Counted from the stretch's first letter, positions 30,250-40,594 are shown. The stretch: DNA of 64,000 nt from Rahnella rivi (GCF_019049655.1 NZ_JAFMOX010000048.1:1-64000); one strand, 5' to 3'. Numbers and translations: made by a program. The notes: generated by a model from the letters alone, not told the origin.

Positions 30250-31508
30250 GCTTTAACACGATCTCTGTTATCGGACTGGGTTACATCGGTCTGCCTACTG
30301 CCGCTGCTTTTGCTTCGCACCAGAAAAAAGTGGTGGGCGTGGACATCAATCAGCACGCGGTCGACACCATTAACCGTGGCGCCATTCATATTGTTGAGCC
30401 CGATCTTGATCTGCTGGTGAAGCAGGCAGTCGACGGGGGATTCCTGCGTGCCGTGACCCAACCGGAACCCGCAGACGCTTTCCTGATTGCCGTGCCGACG
30501 CCATTCAAAGGCGATCATCAGCCGGATATGAAATTCGTCGAATCTGCCGCGCGCTCACTGGCACCGGTGCTGAAGAAAGGCGACCTGATCATTCTGGAAT
30601 CGACATCGCCGGTTGGCGCGACGGAGCAGATGGCCGCATGGCTGGCAGAAGCGCGTACTGACCTGAGTTTCCCGCAACAGGCGGGTGAGCAGGCAGATAT
30701 CAGCATTGCGTATTGTCCGGAGCGTGTATTGCCAGGGCAGGTGATGGTCGAGCTTATCAAAAACGATCGTGTTATCGGTGGCATGACGGCGCGATGTTCG
30801 CAGCGTGCCAGCGAGCTGTATAACATTTTCCTCAAAGGGGAATGTGTCGTTACCAATTCCCGCACCGCCGAAATGTGCAAGCTGACTGAAAACAGCTTCC
30901 GCGATGTGAATATCGCTTTTGCCAATGAGTTATCGCTGATTTGCGATGCGCAGGGGATTAACGTCTGGGAGCTGATTGCGCTGGCGAACCGCCATCCACG
31001 CGTGAATATTTTGCAGCCAGGCCCTGGCGTGGGCGGTCACTGTATCGCCGTTGATCCGTGGTTTATCGTCGCGCAAAACCCTGAGCTGGCGCGGATTATC
31101 CGCACCGCCCGCGAAGTGAACGACAGTAAACCGCACTGGGTGGTCGATCGCGTGAAAGCGGCGCTGGCAGATTGCCTGACCGCCACCGGAAAACGTGCCG
31201 CCGATGTGAAAATCGCCTGCTTTGGCCTGGCATTTAAACCCAATATCGACGATTTGCGCGAAAGCCCTGCGGTTGAAGTTACGCATCTGATTGCTGACTG
31301 GCATGCCGGCGAAACCTGGGCTGTCGAACCGAATGTTCATCAGCTTCCCGTTTCCCTGGCCGAAAAAGTCACCCTGCATTCTCTGGAAGAGGCGCTGGAA
31401 AGTGCTGATCTGCTGGTCATGCTGGTTGATCATGCGTCCTTTAAAGCGATCCCCGCTGCTCAGGTTGATCAGGCATGGATCGTGGATACAAAAGGCGTAT
31501 GGCGATAA
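30246..31508 (+). CDS. wecC: UDP-N-acetyl-D-mannosamine dehydrogenase
   Basis: The 420-residue NAD-dependent enzyme oxidises UDP-ManNAc to UDP-ManNAcA. It has the N-terminal dinucleotide motif [15 protein letters not shown], the catalytic lysine region [20 protein letters not shown] and the active cysteine in [15 protein letters not shown]. The start at 30246 ([10 protein letters not shown]) overlaps the wecB stop as ATGA. Its end overlaps wecD by ten bases, leaving no room for rffG and rffH, which E. coli has at this point. Confidence 0.96.
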   Translation: MSFNTISVIGLGYIGLPTAAAFASHQKKVVGVDINQHAVDTINRGAIHIVEPDLDLLVKQAVDGGFLRAVTQPEPADAFLIAVPTPFKGDHQPDMKFVESAARSLAPVLKKGDLIILESTSPVGATEQMAAWLAEARTDLSFPQQAGEQADISIAYCPERVLPGQVMVELIKNDRVIGGMTARCSQRASELYNIFLKGECVVTNSRTAEMCKLTENSFRDVNIAFANELSLICDAQGINVWELIALANRHPRVNILQPGPGVGGHCIAVDPWFIVAQNPELARIIRTAREVNDSKPHWVVDRVKAALADCLTATGKRAADVKIACFGLAFKPNIDDLRESPAVEVTHLIADWHAGETWAVEPNVHQLPVSLAEKVTLHSLEEALESADLLVMLVDHASFKAIPAAQVDQAWIVDTKGVWR

Positions 31509-32200
31509 GCCTGCGCGGCACGCTTGACCCCCTCAGCTGGGAGAGTGAATTCTTCCGGTTGCAGAGCGCGAAGCTGACGCTCGATGATTCTGCGGGCGAC
31601 GTCACGGCGCAGGCTCTGGCAGCGTATGCGCTGGTGCAGGTGAAAGTTGCCGCCGACCAGCTGCCCACGCTGGATGCGCTCTCTGCGCTGGGCTTTCGTC
31701 TGGCGGAAGGCGAAACTGATGTGTGTATCGATGTGGTGGCGCAGGATAGCGCGCTGGCCGCAGGGCGCCCGGCAGTGCCGGAAGAGATCCACGATGTGGT
31801 GGCGATCGCCCGCCAGGCGTTTCACCTCAGCCGTTTTCGCGCACCCTGGTATCAGCCGGATGACAGCGCCCGTTTCTATGCGATGTGGGCGGAAAAAGCG
31901 GTGCTCGGCAACTTTGATCATCTTTGCCTGTGGGCGGAGGATCAGGGGAAGGACGCCGGATTTGTGACGCTGCGAAAGCTGTCGACAGATGAAGCAAGAA
32001 TTGGCCTGCTGGCCGTCAGACCTGAGTGTCAGGGGCGGGGAGTGGGCAGAATATTAATGGCGGCTGCGAAACAGTGGTGTGCTGAACAGGGAGTGTCGCG
32101 TTTACACGTCGCCACCCAGACCGGCAACCTCGCGGCCTTAAACCTATATCTCGCCAGCGGTGGCAAAATCACCCGCGCGGCGTACTGGCTGTACAGGTGA
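31499..32200 (+). CDS. wecD: dTDP-fucosamine acetyltransferase
   Basis: The 233-residue GNAT-family protein acetylates dTDP-4-amino-4,6-dideoxygalactose to give dTDP-Fuc4NAc, the donor of the third ECA sugar. The sequence fits E. coli WecD in the LSRFRAPWYQPDDSARFYAMW segment, in IGLLAVRPECQGRGVGRILM (the acetyl-CoA loop, here more canonical than in E. coli) and in the ending AYWLYR. The start at 31499 lies inside the end of wecC. Confidence 0.92.
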   Translation: MAISLRGTLDPLSWESEFFRLQSAKLTLDDSAGDVTAQALAAYALVQVKVAADQLPTLDALSALGFRLAEGETDVCIDVVAQDSALAAGRPAVPEEIHDVVAIARQAFHLSRFRAPWYQPDDSARFYAMWAEKAVLGNFDHLCLWAEDQGKDAGFVTLRKLSTDEARIGLLAVRPECQGRGVGRILMAAAKQWCAEQGVSRLHVATQTGNLAALNLYLASGGKITRAAYWLYR

Positions 32201-32204
32201 AACA

Positions 32205-33335
32205 ATGATCCCTTTTAATGCGCCGCCGATCGTCGGTACTGAAATTGATTTTATGCGTGAGGCAATGAGCAGCGGCAAATTGTGCGGCGATGGCGGGTTT
32301 ACCCTGCGTTGCCAGAAATGGTTTGAGCAGCGTTTTAATTGCCCGAAAGTGTTGCTGACGCCGTCCTGTACCGCCTCGCTTGAAATGGCCGCGCTTCTGC
32401 TGGATATCCAGCCCGGCGACGAAGTCATCATGCCGAGTTTCACCTTCGTTTCTACCGCCAATGCGTTTGTGCTGCGCGGCGCAAAAATCGTCTTTGTGGA
32501 TATCCGCCCCGATACCATGAACATTGACGAAAGCCTGATTGAAGCGGCGATCACCGACAAAACTAAAGTGATTGTGCCCGTGCATTACGCCGGCGTGGCT
32601 TGTGAAATGGACACGATTATGGCGCTGGCTGAGAAACACCGTCTGTTTGTGGTGGAGGATGCGGCGCAGGGCGTCATGTCGACTTACAAGGGCAAAGCGC
32701 TGGGCACCATCGGCCATATTGGCTGTTTCAGTTTCCACGAAACCAAGAATTACACGGCAGGCGGGGAAGGCGGTGCAACGCTGATTAACGATCCGGCGCT
32801 GATTGACCGTGCAGAAATCATCCGCGAAAAAGGCACTAACCGCAGCCAGTTCTTCCGCGGACAGGTGGATAAATACACATGGCGCGATATCGGCTCCAGC
32901 TATCTGATGTCCGATTTGCAGGCGGCGTATTTGTGGGGAAACCTGGACGCTGCCGAAAAGATTAATCAGCGCCGCCTTTGTGTCTGGAATGAATATTACG
33001 AGGCATTGCAGGATCTGGCTGATGCCGGCCGCGTCCAGTTGCCGAGTATTCCGCAGGATTGTGTGCAAAACGCCCACATGTTCTATCTGCGTCTGAAAGA
33101 TATTGAGGATCGCGATGCCTTTATCCGCCACATGAAGGCCGCGGATATTCTGACGGTATTCCATTACATTCCGCTGCACGCCTGTCCGGCGGGGGAAGAT
33201 TTTGGCCGTTTTAACGGCACCGATCGCTTCACCACCCAGGAAAGCGAACGTCTGGTGCGCCTGCCGTTGTTCTACAACATGAGCGATGACACGCAGCGCA
33301 CGGTGATTGCGGCCTTGCTGCAATACTTCGCCTGA
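32205..33335 (+). CDS. wecE: dTDP-4-amino-4,6-dideoxygalactose transaminase
   Basis: The 376-residue PLP enzyme of the DegT/DnrJ/EryC1 family aminates dTDP-4-keto-6-deoxyglucose using glutamate. The PLP lysine is K181 in FHETKNYTAGGEGG. The start at 32205 gives the family N-terminus MIPFNAPPIVGTE. It lies four bases after wecD and one base before wzxE. Its substrate requires dTDP-glucose 4,6-dehydratase, which is not encoded in this operon. Confidence 0.96.
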   Translation: MIPFNAPPIVGTEIDFMREAMSSGKLCGDGGFTLRCQKWFEQRFNCPKVLLTPSCTASLEMAALLLDIQPGDEVIMPSFTFVSTANAFVLRGAKIVFVDIRPDTMNIDESLIEAAITDKTKVIVPVHYAGVACEMDTIMALAEKHRLFVVEDAAQGVMSTYKGKALGTIGHIGCFSFHETKNYTAGGEGGATLINDPALIDRAEIIREKGTNRSQFFRGQVDKYTWRDIGSSYLMSDLQAAYLWGNLDAAEKINQRRLCVWNEYYEALQDLADAGRVQLPSIPQDCVQNAHMFYLRLKDIEDRDAFIRHMKAADILTVFHYIPLHACPAGEDFGRFNGTDRFTTQESERLVRLPLFYNMSDDTQRTVIAALLQYFA

Positions 33336-33336
33336 T

Positions 33337-34587
33337 ATGTCGCTGGCAAAAGCATCGGTCTGGACCGCCGGTTCCACGCTCATCAAAATCGGTGCCGGGC
33401 TGCTGGTGGTGAAACTGCTGGCGGTAGCATTCGGCCCTGAGGGCGTCGGTCAGGCAGGCAATTTCCGTCAGATGGTCACGGTGCTCGGTGTATTGTCCGG
33501 CGCCGGAATTTTCAATGGCGTCACCAAATACGTCGCCGAACACCATGAAAATCCTGAGCGCCTCAATGCCGTGCTGGGCACGTCGTCATCACTGATTTTA
33601 GGGTTTTCGACGCTGCTGGCCGCGGTTTTTTTGCTGGCCGCGGCGCCGGTCAGCGTTGGCCTGTTCGGGCACGATCGCTATCAGGCCGTGGTTCGCGCCG
33701 TGGCTTTTATCCAGATGGGCATCGCCTACGCCAACTATTTTCAGGCGATCCTCAAAGGCTATCGCGATGCGGCAGGCAACGCGCTGGCCGTGATCGGCGG
33801 CAGCCTGATCGGGTTACTGGCCTTCGCCCTGTGTTTCAAACTGGGTGGCTATGAGGGCGCGCTGGCCGGGCTGGCGCTGGTGCCTGCGCTGGTGATTCTG
33901 CCTGCCGGCGGCATGCTGTGGCGGCGTAAACCCTTTCCGCTGCGGTATCTGAAACCGGGCTGGGATCGCTTTATCGCCAGCCATCTGGGCAAATTTACGC
34001 TGATGGCGCTGATCACCTCTGTCACTATTCCGGTGGCGTACGTGATGATGCGAAATCTTCTCGCGGAGCATTACAGCTGGAAAGAAGTGGGGATCTGGCA
34101 GGGTGTCAGCAGTATTTCTGATGCGTACCTGCAATTTATCACCGCCTCTTTCAGCGTTTATTTGTTGCCGACGCTGTCGCGACTCAAGGATAAGCAGGCG
34201 ATTTCTCAGGAGATCGTCAGGTCGCTGAAATTCGTGCTGCCCGCCGTGGCCGCCGTCAGTTTTTCGGTCTGGCTGTTGCGCGATTTCGCCATCTGGTTGC
34301 TGTTCTCCAAACAGTTTATGGCCATGCGCGATTTGTTTGCCTGGCAGCTGGTCGGTGATGTGCTGAAAGTCGGCTCGTATGTGTTTGGTTATCTGGTGAT
34401 TGCCCGTGCGTCGTTGCGTTTTTACGTGCTGACTGAAATCAGCCAGTTCGCATTACTGACCGGATTTTCACACTGGCTGATCCCGATTCACGGTTCTCTG
34501 GGCGCGGCTCAGGCCTATATGGCGACTTACATCGTCTATTTTGCCCTGTGTTGCACCGTATTCCTTCTTTATCGTAGACGAGCATGA
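33337..34587 (+). CDS. wzxE: ECA lipid III flippase
   Basis: The 416-residue membrane protein moves undecaprenyl-PP-trisaccharide across the inner membrane. It has about twelve membrane segments and the Wzx N-terminus [20 protein letters not shown]. It is encoded one base after wecE, and its stop overlaps the wecF start (ATGA). Confidence 0.94.
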   Translation: MSLAKASVWTAGSTLIKIGAGLLVVKLLAVAFGPEGVGQAGNFRQMVTVLGVLSGAGIFNGVTKYVAEHHENPERLNAVLGTSSSLILGFSTLLAAVFLLAAAPVSVGLFGHDRYQAVVRAVAFIQMGIAYANYFQAILKGYRDAAGNALAVIGGSLIGLLAFALCFKLGGYEGALAGLALVPALVILPAGGMLWRRKPFPLRYLKPGWDRFIASHLGKFTLMALITSVTIPVAYVMMRNLLAEHYSWKEVGIWQGVSSISDAYLQFITASFSVYLLPTLSRLKDKQAISQEIVRSLKFVLPAVAAVSFSVWLLRDFAIWLLFSKQFMAMRDLFAWQLVGDVLKVGSYVFGYLVIARASLRFYVLTEISQFALLTGFSHWLIPIHGSLGAAQAYMATYIVYFALCCTVFLLYRRRA

Positions 34588-35666
34588 CAACGCTGATTCA
34601 CGTTTTGGGATCTGACATTCCCCACCATAATGTCACCGTACTGCGCTTCTTTAATGACGTACTGGCTGAGTGCGCGCCTGAAAAACTGATCTGCCATTTT
34701 ATGGTGGCCGCGAAAGATGCGTCAGCGTTTGCTGAATTCTCGCGTCTGGATATCCGCGTTTATCCGGATAAAAAATCGCTGGCGGCCGCGGTGATCACCC
34801 GCGCGCAAGAACGGATGCACCATTTTTTCTTTCACGGGCAATTTAACCCGACGCTCTGGCTGGCTATTCTGACCGGCAAAATCAAATCGCAGCAGGTCAC
34901 CTGGCATATCTGGGGCGCAGATTTGTATGAATCTGCGGGTAGCCTGAAATTCCGTCTGTTCTATCTTCTGCGCCGTCTGGCTCAGGGCCGTATTGGACAT
35001 GTTTTCGGTACGCGCGGTGACCTGATTCATTTTCATCAACGTCACCCGCGGGTGCCGTCGTCGTTGCTCTACTTCCCGACCCGGATGGATCCTGCGCTGA
35101 CGCAGCCGTCTGACATCCCGGAGCCCGAAGGGCCGATGACGGTGCTGGTCGGGAATTCCGGCGATCGCAGTAATCGCCACATTGAAGCGCTGCGTTCGCT
35201 GCATCAGCAGTTCGGCGCAGATATCCGCGTGATTATCCCGATGGGCTATCCGGCCAATAATCAGACTTATATCGAACAGGTGCGGGCCGAAGCGCTGACA
35301 CTGTTTGCCCCTGCTCAGGTGGAACTGCTGACGGATGCGATGGCCTTTGAGGATTACCTCAACGTGCTGCGCCGCTGCTCGCTGGGCTATTTTATTTTCG
35401 ATCGTCAGCAGGCGATTGGTACGCAGTGTTTACTGATTCAGTTCGGCGTACCCTTTGTGGTCAGCCGCCAGAACCCGTTCTGGCAGGATCTGGCGGAACA
35501 GCATCTTCCGGTGCTGTTCTACGGTGATGCTCTGGATGCGAAAACCGTGGCAGAGGCACGCAGGCAGTTGCTCAATACTGACCGGCAGAACATCGCTTTC
35601 TTCAATCCAAACTACGTCACGGGCTGGCAACAGGCGTTGTTGCTGGCGGCGGGGGAAGCATCATGA
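34584..35666 (+). CDS. wecF: dTDP-Fuc4NAc:lipid II Fuc4NAc transferase
   Basis: The 360-residue glycosyltransferase (GT56, also rffT) adds Fuc4NAc to lipid II to complete the ECA trisaccharide at the cytoplasmic face. Conserved parts are [18 protein letters not shown] near the start, HIWGADLYE and [17 protein letters not shown]. Both ends overlap neighbours by four bases. Confidence 0.95.
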   Translation: MTTLIHVLGSDIPHHNVTVLRFFNDVLAECAPEKLICHFMVAAKDASAFAEFSRLDIRVYPDKKSLAAAVITRAQERMHHFFFHGQFNPTLWLAILTGKIKSQQVTWHIWGADLYESAGSLKFRLFYLLRRLAQGRIGHVFGTRGDLIHFHQRHPRVPSSLLYFPTRMDPALTQPSDIPEPEGPMTVLVGNSGDRSNRHIEALRSLHQQFGADIRVIIPMGYPANNQTYIEQVRAEALTLFAPAQVELLTDAMAFEDYLNVLRRCSLGYFIFDRQQAIGTQCLLIQFGVPFVVSRQNPFWQDLAEQHLPVLFYGDALDAKTVAEARRQLLNTDRQNIAFFNPNYVTGWQQALLLAAGEAS

Positions 35667-37036
35667 CGCTGGCACAGTTAGGCGGCCTGTCTGTGGTTTA
35701 TGCGCTTTCGCTGCTGTTTATACTGACGCTGACCTACAAAGAATTTCGCCGGGTGCGGTTCAATTTCAACGTCCTGTTTTCGCTGCTGTATCTGCTGACG
35801 TTTTACTTCGGATTTCCGCTGACCTGCCTGCTGGTTTTCCAGTTTGACGTCAAAGTGGTGCCGGTGGAAAACTTGTTGCAAGCCATGCTGGCCGCGACCT
35901 GCTTCTACGGCATTTACTATGTCTGCTATAAAACGCGGCTGAAGGCGAAACATGACGGCCCGTCGCGCCCGATATTTACCATGAACCGGGTGGAAACTCA
36001 CCTGACCTGGATTTTGCTGGCGCTGATTGCCGTGGTGACGGTGTCGATCTTCTTCATGCATAACGGTTTTTTACTGTTTAAGCTGAAGTCGTACAGCCAG
36101 ATTTTCTCCAGTGACGTCTCGGGCGTGGCGCTCAAACGCTTCTTCTATTTCTTCATTCCGGCCATGCTGGTGCTGTTTTTCCTCAAACCCGACGTCCGCC
36201 GCTGGCTGTTTTTCCTCGCCAGCACCGTTGCCTTTGGTTTCCTCACGTATGTGATCGTGGGCGGCACGCGAGCCAATATCATCATCGCCTTCGCGCTGTT
36301 TCTGTTTATCGGCATTGTCCGTGGATGGATATCGTTGTGGATGCTGGCGGCGGCAGGCGTGCTCGGAATTGTCGGGATGTTCTGGCTGGCGCTGAAGCGC
36401 TACGGTCTGAACGTCAGCGGGCCGGAGGCGTTTTATACTTTCCTGTACCTGACGCGCGATACGTTCTCACCGTGGGAAAACCTGGGGCTGCTGTTGCAGA
36501 ATTACGACAAAATCAGCTTCCAGGGGCTGGCGCCTATCGTGCGAGATTTCTACGTGTTTATCCCAAGCTGGTTATGGCATGACCGCCCGAGCATTGTTCT
36601 CAACTCCGCCAACTATTTCACCTGGGAAGTGCTGGATAACCATTCCGGCCTGGCGATCTCCCCGACGCTGATTGGTTCACTGGTCGTCATGGGCGGCGTA
36701 TGGTTTATTCCGCTGGGGGCTGTCGCAGTGGGGATGATCATCAAATGGTTTGACTGGTTGTATGAGAAAGGCAAAGCCGACACCAACATATATAAAGCAG
36801 CCATTTTGCAAAGTTTCTGTTTCGGTGCCGTTTTCAATATTATCGTGCTGGCCAGGGAAGGGGTGGACTCGTTCTTTTCCCGTGTGGTCTTTTTCTGTGT
36901 CGTGTTCGGGGCCTGTCTGGTCGCGGCCAAAATGTTGTACTGGATGCTGGACGCCGCAGGGCTTATCCGCGCCAAGATGCCGCGCCGGGAACACCGTGTC
37001 GCGACGGTCGCTGTAGGGAAAGCTAATGAACTCTGA
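35663..37036 (+). CDS. wzyE: ECA polymerase
   Basis: The 457-residue inner-membrane polymerase joins flipped ECA units into chains. About eleven membrane segments are visible, with the conserved periplasmic stretches [18 protein letters not shown] and [21 protein letters not shown]. It overlaps wecF by four bases and wecG by eleven. Confidence 0.94.
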   Translation: MTLAQLGGLSVVYALSLLFILTLTYKEFRRVRFNFNVLFSLLYLLTFYFGFPLTCLLVFQFDVKVVPVENLLQAMLAATCFYGIYYVCYKTRLKAKHDGPSRPIFTMNRVETHLTWILLALIAVVTVSIFFMHNGFLLFKLKSYSQIFSSDVSGVALKRFFYFFIPAMLVLFFLKPDVRRWLFFLASTVAFGFLTYVIVGGTRANIIIAFALFLFIGIVRGWISLWMLAAAGVLGIVGMFWLALKRYGLNVSGPEAFYTFLYLTRDTFSPWENLGLLLQNYDKISFQGLAPIVRDFYVFIPSWLWHDRPSIVLNSANYFTWEVLDNHSGLAISPTLIGSLVVMGGVWFIPLGAVAVGMIIKWFDWLYEKGKADTNIYKAAILQSFCFGAVFNIIVLAREGVDSFFSRVVFFCVVFGACLVAAKMLYWMLDAAGLIRAKMPRREHRVATVAVGKANEL

Positions 37037-37769
37037 AAATAATACTATTCCACACTATGACATTCGCGGGATACGCCTCTGGGGCTTTCGCGATATGGCG
37101 CATTTCATTGATTATTTGTTTGCCGGTCGTCAGGTGAAAACCGGTGCGCTGGTGGCGATAAATGCTGAAAAAGTGCTGACCATTGAAAGTAATCCGGAGC
37201 TCAGCACGCTGATAGGTGAAGCCGAATACAAATACGCCGACGGTATCAGCATCGTCCGCGCTATCCGCAAGAAATATCCGCAGGCCAGGGTGTCGCGCAT
37301 TGCCGGGGCAGACTTGTGGGAAGGCCTGATGCAGCGTGCAGGCGCGGAAGGTACGCCGGTGTTTCTGATCGGCGGCAAACCGGAGATCCTGCAACAAACC
37401 GAAGACAAACTGCGTGCGCAGTGGAACGTTAATATTGCGGGCAGCCAGAACGGATATTTCACTCCCGACCAGCGCGAGGCGTTATTCGAAAGAGTCAAAG
37501 CCAGCGGGGCGGCCATTGTGACGGTGGCAATGGGCTCGCCGAAACAAGAAATCCTGATGCGTGATTGCCGCCGGGTTCATCCGGATGCGCTGTATATGGG
37601 CATCGGTGGCACTTATGATGTGTTTACCGGCCATGTGAAGCGTGCCCCTAAGATCTGGCAGAAGATGGGGCTCGAGTGGCTGTATCGCCTGATTTCCCAA
37701 CCCAGCCGTCTGCGCCGTCAACTGAAACTCCTCAAATTCGTCCGTTATTACTACACAGGCCGTCTGTAA
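37026..37769 (+). CDS. wecG: UDP-ManNAcA transferase (lipid II synthesis)
   Basis: The 247-residue WecG/TagA/CpsF-family transferase (GT26) adds ManNAcA to lipid I. Typical segments are [46 protein letters not shown] and [16 protein letters not shown]. It is the last gene of the operon and is followed by a terminator. Confidence 0.96.
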   Translation: MNSENNTIPHYDIRGIRLWGFRDMAHFIDYLFAGRQVKTGALVAINAEKVLTIESNPELSTLIGEAEYKYADGISIVRAIRKKYPQARVSRIAGADLWEGLMQRAGAEGTPVFLIGGKPEILQQTEDKLRAQWNVNIAGSQNGYFTPDQREALFERVKASGAAIVTVAMGSPKQEILMRDCRRVHPDALYMGIGGTYDVFTGHVKRAPKIWQKMGLEWLYRLISQPSRLRRQLKLLKFVRYYYTGRL

Positions 37770-37775
37770 AACTTG

Positions 37776-37806
37776 CGCCGCGACTGATTTTCAGCGCGGC
37801 GTTTTA
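37776..37806 (+). terminator. Terminator after wecG
   Basis: The stem GCCGCG-CTG / CAG-CGCGGC is followed by GTTTTACC, a short T run. It lies just after the wecG stop; it is only moderately strong, so read-through into yifK is possible. Confidence 0.65.
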
Positions 37807-37985
37807 CCTCTCATTTCTCACCTTCGCTTACCCTCTCTTACATCCCTCCGTGTCTACTGATGCGTATCTTTCTCAATTGTGGTTTGCAACTCATCCTGAA
37901 ATGCGGAACCATAACGCCGTTTTTCCGCCCCATGCGGGCATTATCACAATAAAAAAATAACATTCCGGTCATTCCGGAAGGCAAA

Positions 37986-37993
37986 CACAACAC
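37986..37993 (+). promoter_or_regulatory. GcvB R1-type target motif in the yifK leader
   Basis: CACAACAC matches the CACAACAY motif bound by the G/U-rich R1 region of GcvB small RNA. It lies 17 bases before the yifK start codon, close to the ribosome site AGAGGAA. In Salmonella, yifK is a known GcvB target. Confidence 0.6.
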
Positions 37994-38010
37994 TGAGAAA
38001 CAGAGGAATT

Positions 38011-39405
38011 ATGGCGAATCAAGAAGAAAAGGGTGGGCTACACCGGGGGCTGGAAGCCAGACACATTGAGCTGATTGCCCTGGGCGGTACCATCGGTGTC
38101 GGGCTCTTTATGGGCGCGGCGAGCACCCTGAAATGGGCGGGGCCTTCTGTTTTACTGGCGTACATTCTGGCCGGTATTTTTGTCTTCTTTATCATGCGTT
38201 CGATGGGCGAAATGCTGCATCTGGAGCCGGTGGCCGGTTCGTTTGCGGTCTACGCACATAAATACCTCGGGCCTTACTATGGCTATCTGACTGCGTGGAG
38301 TTACTGGTTTATGTGGATTGCGGTGGGGATTTCTGAAATCACCGCGATCGGCGTTTATGCACAATACTGGTTCCCGGAATTACCGCAGTGGATCCCGGCG
38401 CTGATGGCCGTGGCGATTGTCGCAGCGGCCAACCTGGCCGCGGTGAAACTCTACGGTGAGATGGAGTTCTGGTTTGCGCTGATCAAAATCACCACCATTA
38501 TTGTGATGATTGTGGTCGGTCTGGCGGTGATCTTCTTCGGCTTCGGTAATCACGGTGAGCCGGTAGGCTTTGCGAATCTGACTGCGCACGGCGGCTTCTT
38601 CGCCGGAGGCTGGAAAGGTTTCCTGTTTGCGCTGTGTATCGTCGTGGCGTCCTATCAGGGCGTCGAACTGGTGGGAATTACCGCCGGTGAAGCGAAAAAT
38701 CCACAGGTGACGCTTAAACGCGCCATCAATAACATCCTGTGGCGGATCCTGATTTTCTACGTCGGTGCCATTTTCGTCATCATCACCATCTTCCCGTGGA
38801 ACGAAATGGGCACGCACGGCAGCCCGTTCGTCCTGACGTTCGCGAAGATAGGCATTGCCTCGGCGGCAGGTATCATCAACTTTGTGGTGCTGACGGCGGC
38901 GCTCTCCGGCTGTAACAGCGGAATGTACAGCTGCGGGCGCATGCTCTATGCGTTGTCGAAGAATCGCCAACTGCCCGCATTCCTGAGCAACGTCTCAAAA
39001 AGCGGCGTCCCTGTTTACGGTATCGCGATCACGATTTTGTGTTTGCTGGTCGGTTCGTGCCTGAATTACCTGATCCCGAATCCGGAGAAAGTCTTTGTTT
39101 ACGTTTACAGCGCCAGTGTTCTGCCGGGAATGGTGCCGTGGTTTGTGGTACTGATTAGTCAGTTGCGTTTTCGTGAAGCGCATAAAGAGAAATTGAAGAA
39201 CCACCCGTTTAAATCGATTCTCTTCCCTTATACCAATTATCTGACGCTGATTTTCCTGGCCTGCGTGCTCGTGGGTATGGCAATTAACCCGGATACGCGA
39301 ATTTCTTTGCTGGTAGGCGGGATTTTCATCGCGGGAGTGTCACTGATATACTTCGGCCTCGGCATGCATAAGCGTGCTGCGCTGACGGCAGAAAAGGCAA
39401 AATAA
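38011..39405 (+). CDS. yifK: Threonine/serine:proton symporter (amino acid permease)
   Basis: A 464-residue APC-family amino acid permease with twelve predicted membrane segments. The N-terminus [24 protein letters not shown] and the stretch [20 protein letters not shown] match E. coli YifK (renamed ThrP), an inner-membrane threonine and serine importer. Its place between wecG and the argX-hisR-leuT-proM tRNA cluster is the same as in E. coli. Confidence 0.94.
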   Translation: MANQEEKGGLHRGLEARHIELIALGGTIGVGLFMGAASTLKWAGPSVLLAYILAGIFVFFIMRSMGEMLHLEPVAGSFAVYAHKYLGPYYGYLTAWSYWFMWIAVGISEITAIGVYAQYWFPELPQWIPALMAVAIVAAANLAAVKLYGEMEFWFALIKITTIIVMIVVGLAVIFFGFGNHGEPVGFANLTAHGGFFAGGWKGFLFALCIVVASYQGVELVGITAGEAKNPQVTLKRAINNILWRILIFYVGAIFVIITIFPWNEMGTHGSPFVLTFAKIGIASAAGIINFVVLTAALSGCNSGMYSCGRMLYALSKNRQLPAFLSNVSKSGVPVYGIAITILCLLVGSCLNYLIPNPEKVFVYVYSASVLPGMVPWFVVLISQLRFREAHKEKLKNHPFKSILFPYTNYLTLIFLACVLVGMAINPDTRISLLVGGIFIAGVSLIYFGLGMHKRAALTAEKAK

Positions 39406-39498
39406 CGTCTTAAGTCATGGGTGGGGGAGGTTGGGCGCTTACTTTTAATGCGTATTGGACAAAGCGTAATCAAACGCAATATTTCTGAAAAAAAGCAC

Positions 39499-39527
39499 TA
39501 GACAGCCATGCGTTAAAACCGTAGTAT
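39499..39527 (+). promoter_or_regulatory. Promoter of the Arg-His-Leu-Pro tRNA operon
   Basis: TAGACA at 39499-39504 and TAGTAT at 39522-39527 are 17 bases apart and are followed by a GC-rich discriminator (CCCCACCCGC), as in stringently controlled stable-RNA promoters. The first tRNA begins 21 bases later. Confidence 0.65.
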
Positions 39528-39548
39528 CCCCACCCGCAACGGCGCTAA

Positions 39549-39625
<77 letters not shown>

Positions 39626-39696
39626 TTAAGTTTGCGCTAGAGTTGCGGTGGTCTTGTTTGAAGTTAAGCAGTCCACGATGTAGAAAAGTTTGAAAT

Positions 39697-39773
39697 GGTG
39701 GCTATAGCTCAGTTGGTAGAGCCCTGGATTGTGATTCCAGTTGTCGTGGGTTCGAGCCCCATTAGCCACCCCA
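39697..39773 (+). tRNA. hisR: tRNA-His (GTG)
   Basis: A 77-base gene including the extra G-1 characteristic of tRNA-His; acceptor GTGGCTA pairs with TAGCCAC, the anticodon is GTG, and CCA is encoded. Confidence 0.97.
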
Positions 39774-39804
39774 AATTTTTTAAATGATTTTGTGAATGTG
39801 ACAT

Positions 39805-39890
39805 GCGATGGTGGCGGAATTGGTAGACGCGCTAGCTTCAGGTGTTAGTGTCCTTTGGATGTGAGGGTTCGAGTCCCTCCCTTCGCACCA
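39805..39890 (+). tRNA. leuT: tRNA-Leu (CAG)
   Basis: An 86-base class II tRNA with long variable arm, anticodon CAG and encoded CCA. The acceptor stem has a T-T mismatch at position 5:68; E. coli tRNA-Leu(CAG) also has a mismatch at this pair (A-C), so this is not a sign of decay. Confidence 0.96.
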
Positions 39891-39951
39891 CACACACAAA
39901 ATGCATTTAAATGATGCAGTTAGCGTCAAGAAGTAGTAAGATGCACGACAT

Positions 39952-40028
39952 CGGCGAGTAGCGCAGCTTGGTAGCGCAACTGGTTTGGGACCAGTGGGTC
40001 GGAGGTTCGAATCCTCTCTCGCCGACCA
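39952..40028 (+). tRNA. proM: tRNA-Pro (TGG)
   Basis: A 77-base gene with anticodon TGG in TTTGGGA, T arm GAGGTTCGAATCCTC, and encoded CCA. It is the last tRNA of the operon, followed by a terminator. Confidence 0.97.
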
Positions 40029-40039
40029 ATTCAAATAAA

Positions 40040-40067
40040 GAGCCCTGCAGAAATGCAGGGCTTTTTG
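40040..40067 (+). terminator. Terminator of the tRNA operon
   Basis: The stem AGCCCTGCA / TGCAGGGCT with a GAAA loop runs into TTTTTG, directly after tRNA-Pro. Confidence 0.92.
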
Positions 40068-40110
40068 TTTTCTGCTTTTAAAAAACTGCTCTCACGTCTC
40101 TTCCTGGTCT

Positions 40111-40223
40111 TGTTGTTTATCTGCGACATACGCACTTTTCTCTGTCTCTTTCAGGAGACACTTATCTTATTGATAAATAAAGACTCATCGAAGCTGACAT
40201 TCCTGCGTCGTTCACTGGCGACA
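40111..40223 (+). promoter_or_regulatory. Three GlrR-type activator sites upstream of glmZ
   Basis: The response regulator GlrR (YfhA) binds TGTC-N10-GACA. One perfect copy lies at 40143-40160, and two copies with one mismatch lie at 40111-40128 (TGTT-N10-GACA) and 40206-40223 (CGTC-N10-GACA). All share the same GACA half and spacing and lie about 145-257 bases before the glmZ start, a normal enhancer distance for a sigma54 promoter. Confidence 0.75.
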
Positions 40224-40340
40224 GAATAGGGGATTGCCGGAGCGTATCCGCCTTCTGAGAAACAGAGTACCGGTGTGTTATAAAAATAAAGTTGTTAATT
40301 ATCAGTGTCATAAAAAATTATAAACAGATGCTTGCCATTC

Positions 40341-40356
40341 TGGCACGCGTCCTGCA
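40341..40356 (+). promoter_or_regulatory. Sigma54 promoter of glmZ
   Basis: TGGCACG-N4-CTGCA at 40341-40356 matches the sigma54 consensus TGGCACG-N4-TTGCW with one mismatch. The GC of the -12 element is about 12 bases before the expected 5' end of GlmZ (40368). Confidence 0.85.
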
Positions 40357-40367
40357 ATATTCCCGCC

Positions 40368-40573
40368 GTAGATGCTCATTCCACCCATTATGTTTGCTCC
40401 GGCTTCATAAACCTGGGAATGATGCAGAGCCAATTTACAGTGCCTATTGTCATCCTGACCGATAACGCGCAAGCGCTATCACCCAGAAGGCAAAACGTTG
40501 AGTGAGGCACTAAATCTGTTGTCCTAGACCTGATTGTTTTTAGACACTTGTCCTTCAGACAAGTGTTTTTTTT
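40368..40573 (+). ncRNA. glmZ: GlmZ small RNA
   Basis: About 206 bases resembling E. coli GlmZ from its 5' end (GTAGATGCTCATTCC) through GAATGATGCAGAGCC, CAAAACGTTGAGTGAGGCAC and TGTTGTCCTAGACC to the terminator (ACACTTGTC/GACAAGTGT plus T8). GlmZ with Hfq activates translation of glmS mRNA, adjusting glucosamine-6-phosphate supply for cell wall precursors; GlmY and RapZ control its decay. In E. coli it lies downstream of the same tRNA cluster with aslBA in between; here it follows proM directly. Confidence 0.92.
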
Positions 40574-40594
40574 GCCTGAAATTTAGCGCAGGCA

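Noticed and set aside
32169-33386. A 405-codon open frame on the minus strand over wecE
   Set aside because: It mirrors wecE and adjacent wzxE codons, has shadow-type His/Arg/Gln-rich composition and no ribosome site; WecE is unambiguous.
39805-39890. tRNA-Leu as a decaying pseudogene because of its acceptor stem mismatch
   Set aside because: E. coli tRNA-Leu(CAG) has a mismatch at the same pair, and all other stems are intact.
39952-40028. tRNA-Pro as the attachment site of the prophage
   Set aside because: An intact operon terminator, the glmZ control region and the whole glmZ gene lie between this tRNA and the first phage gene, so the junction must be further downstream.
39780-40034. A small minus-strand frame across tRNA-Leu and tRNA-Pro
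   Set aside because: It reads through the antisense of tRNA genes (EDSNLRPTGPKPVAL type), a well-known false gene pattern.
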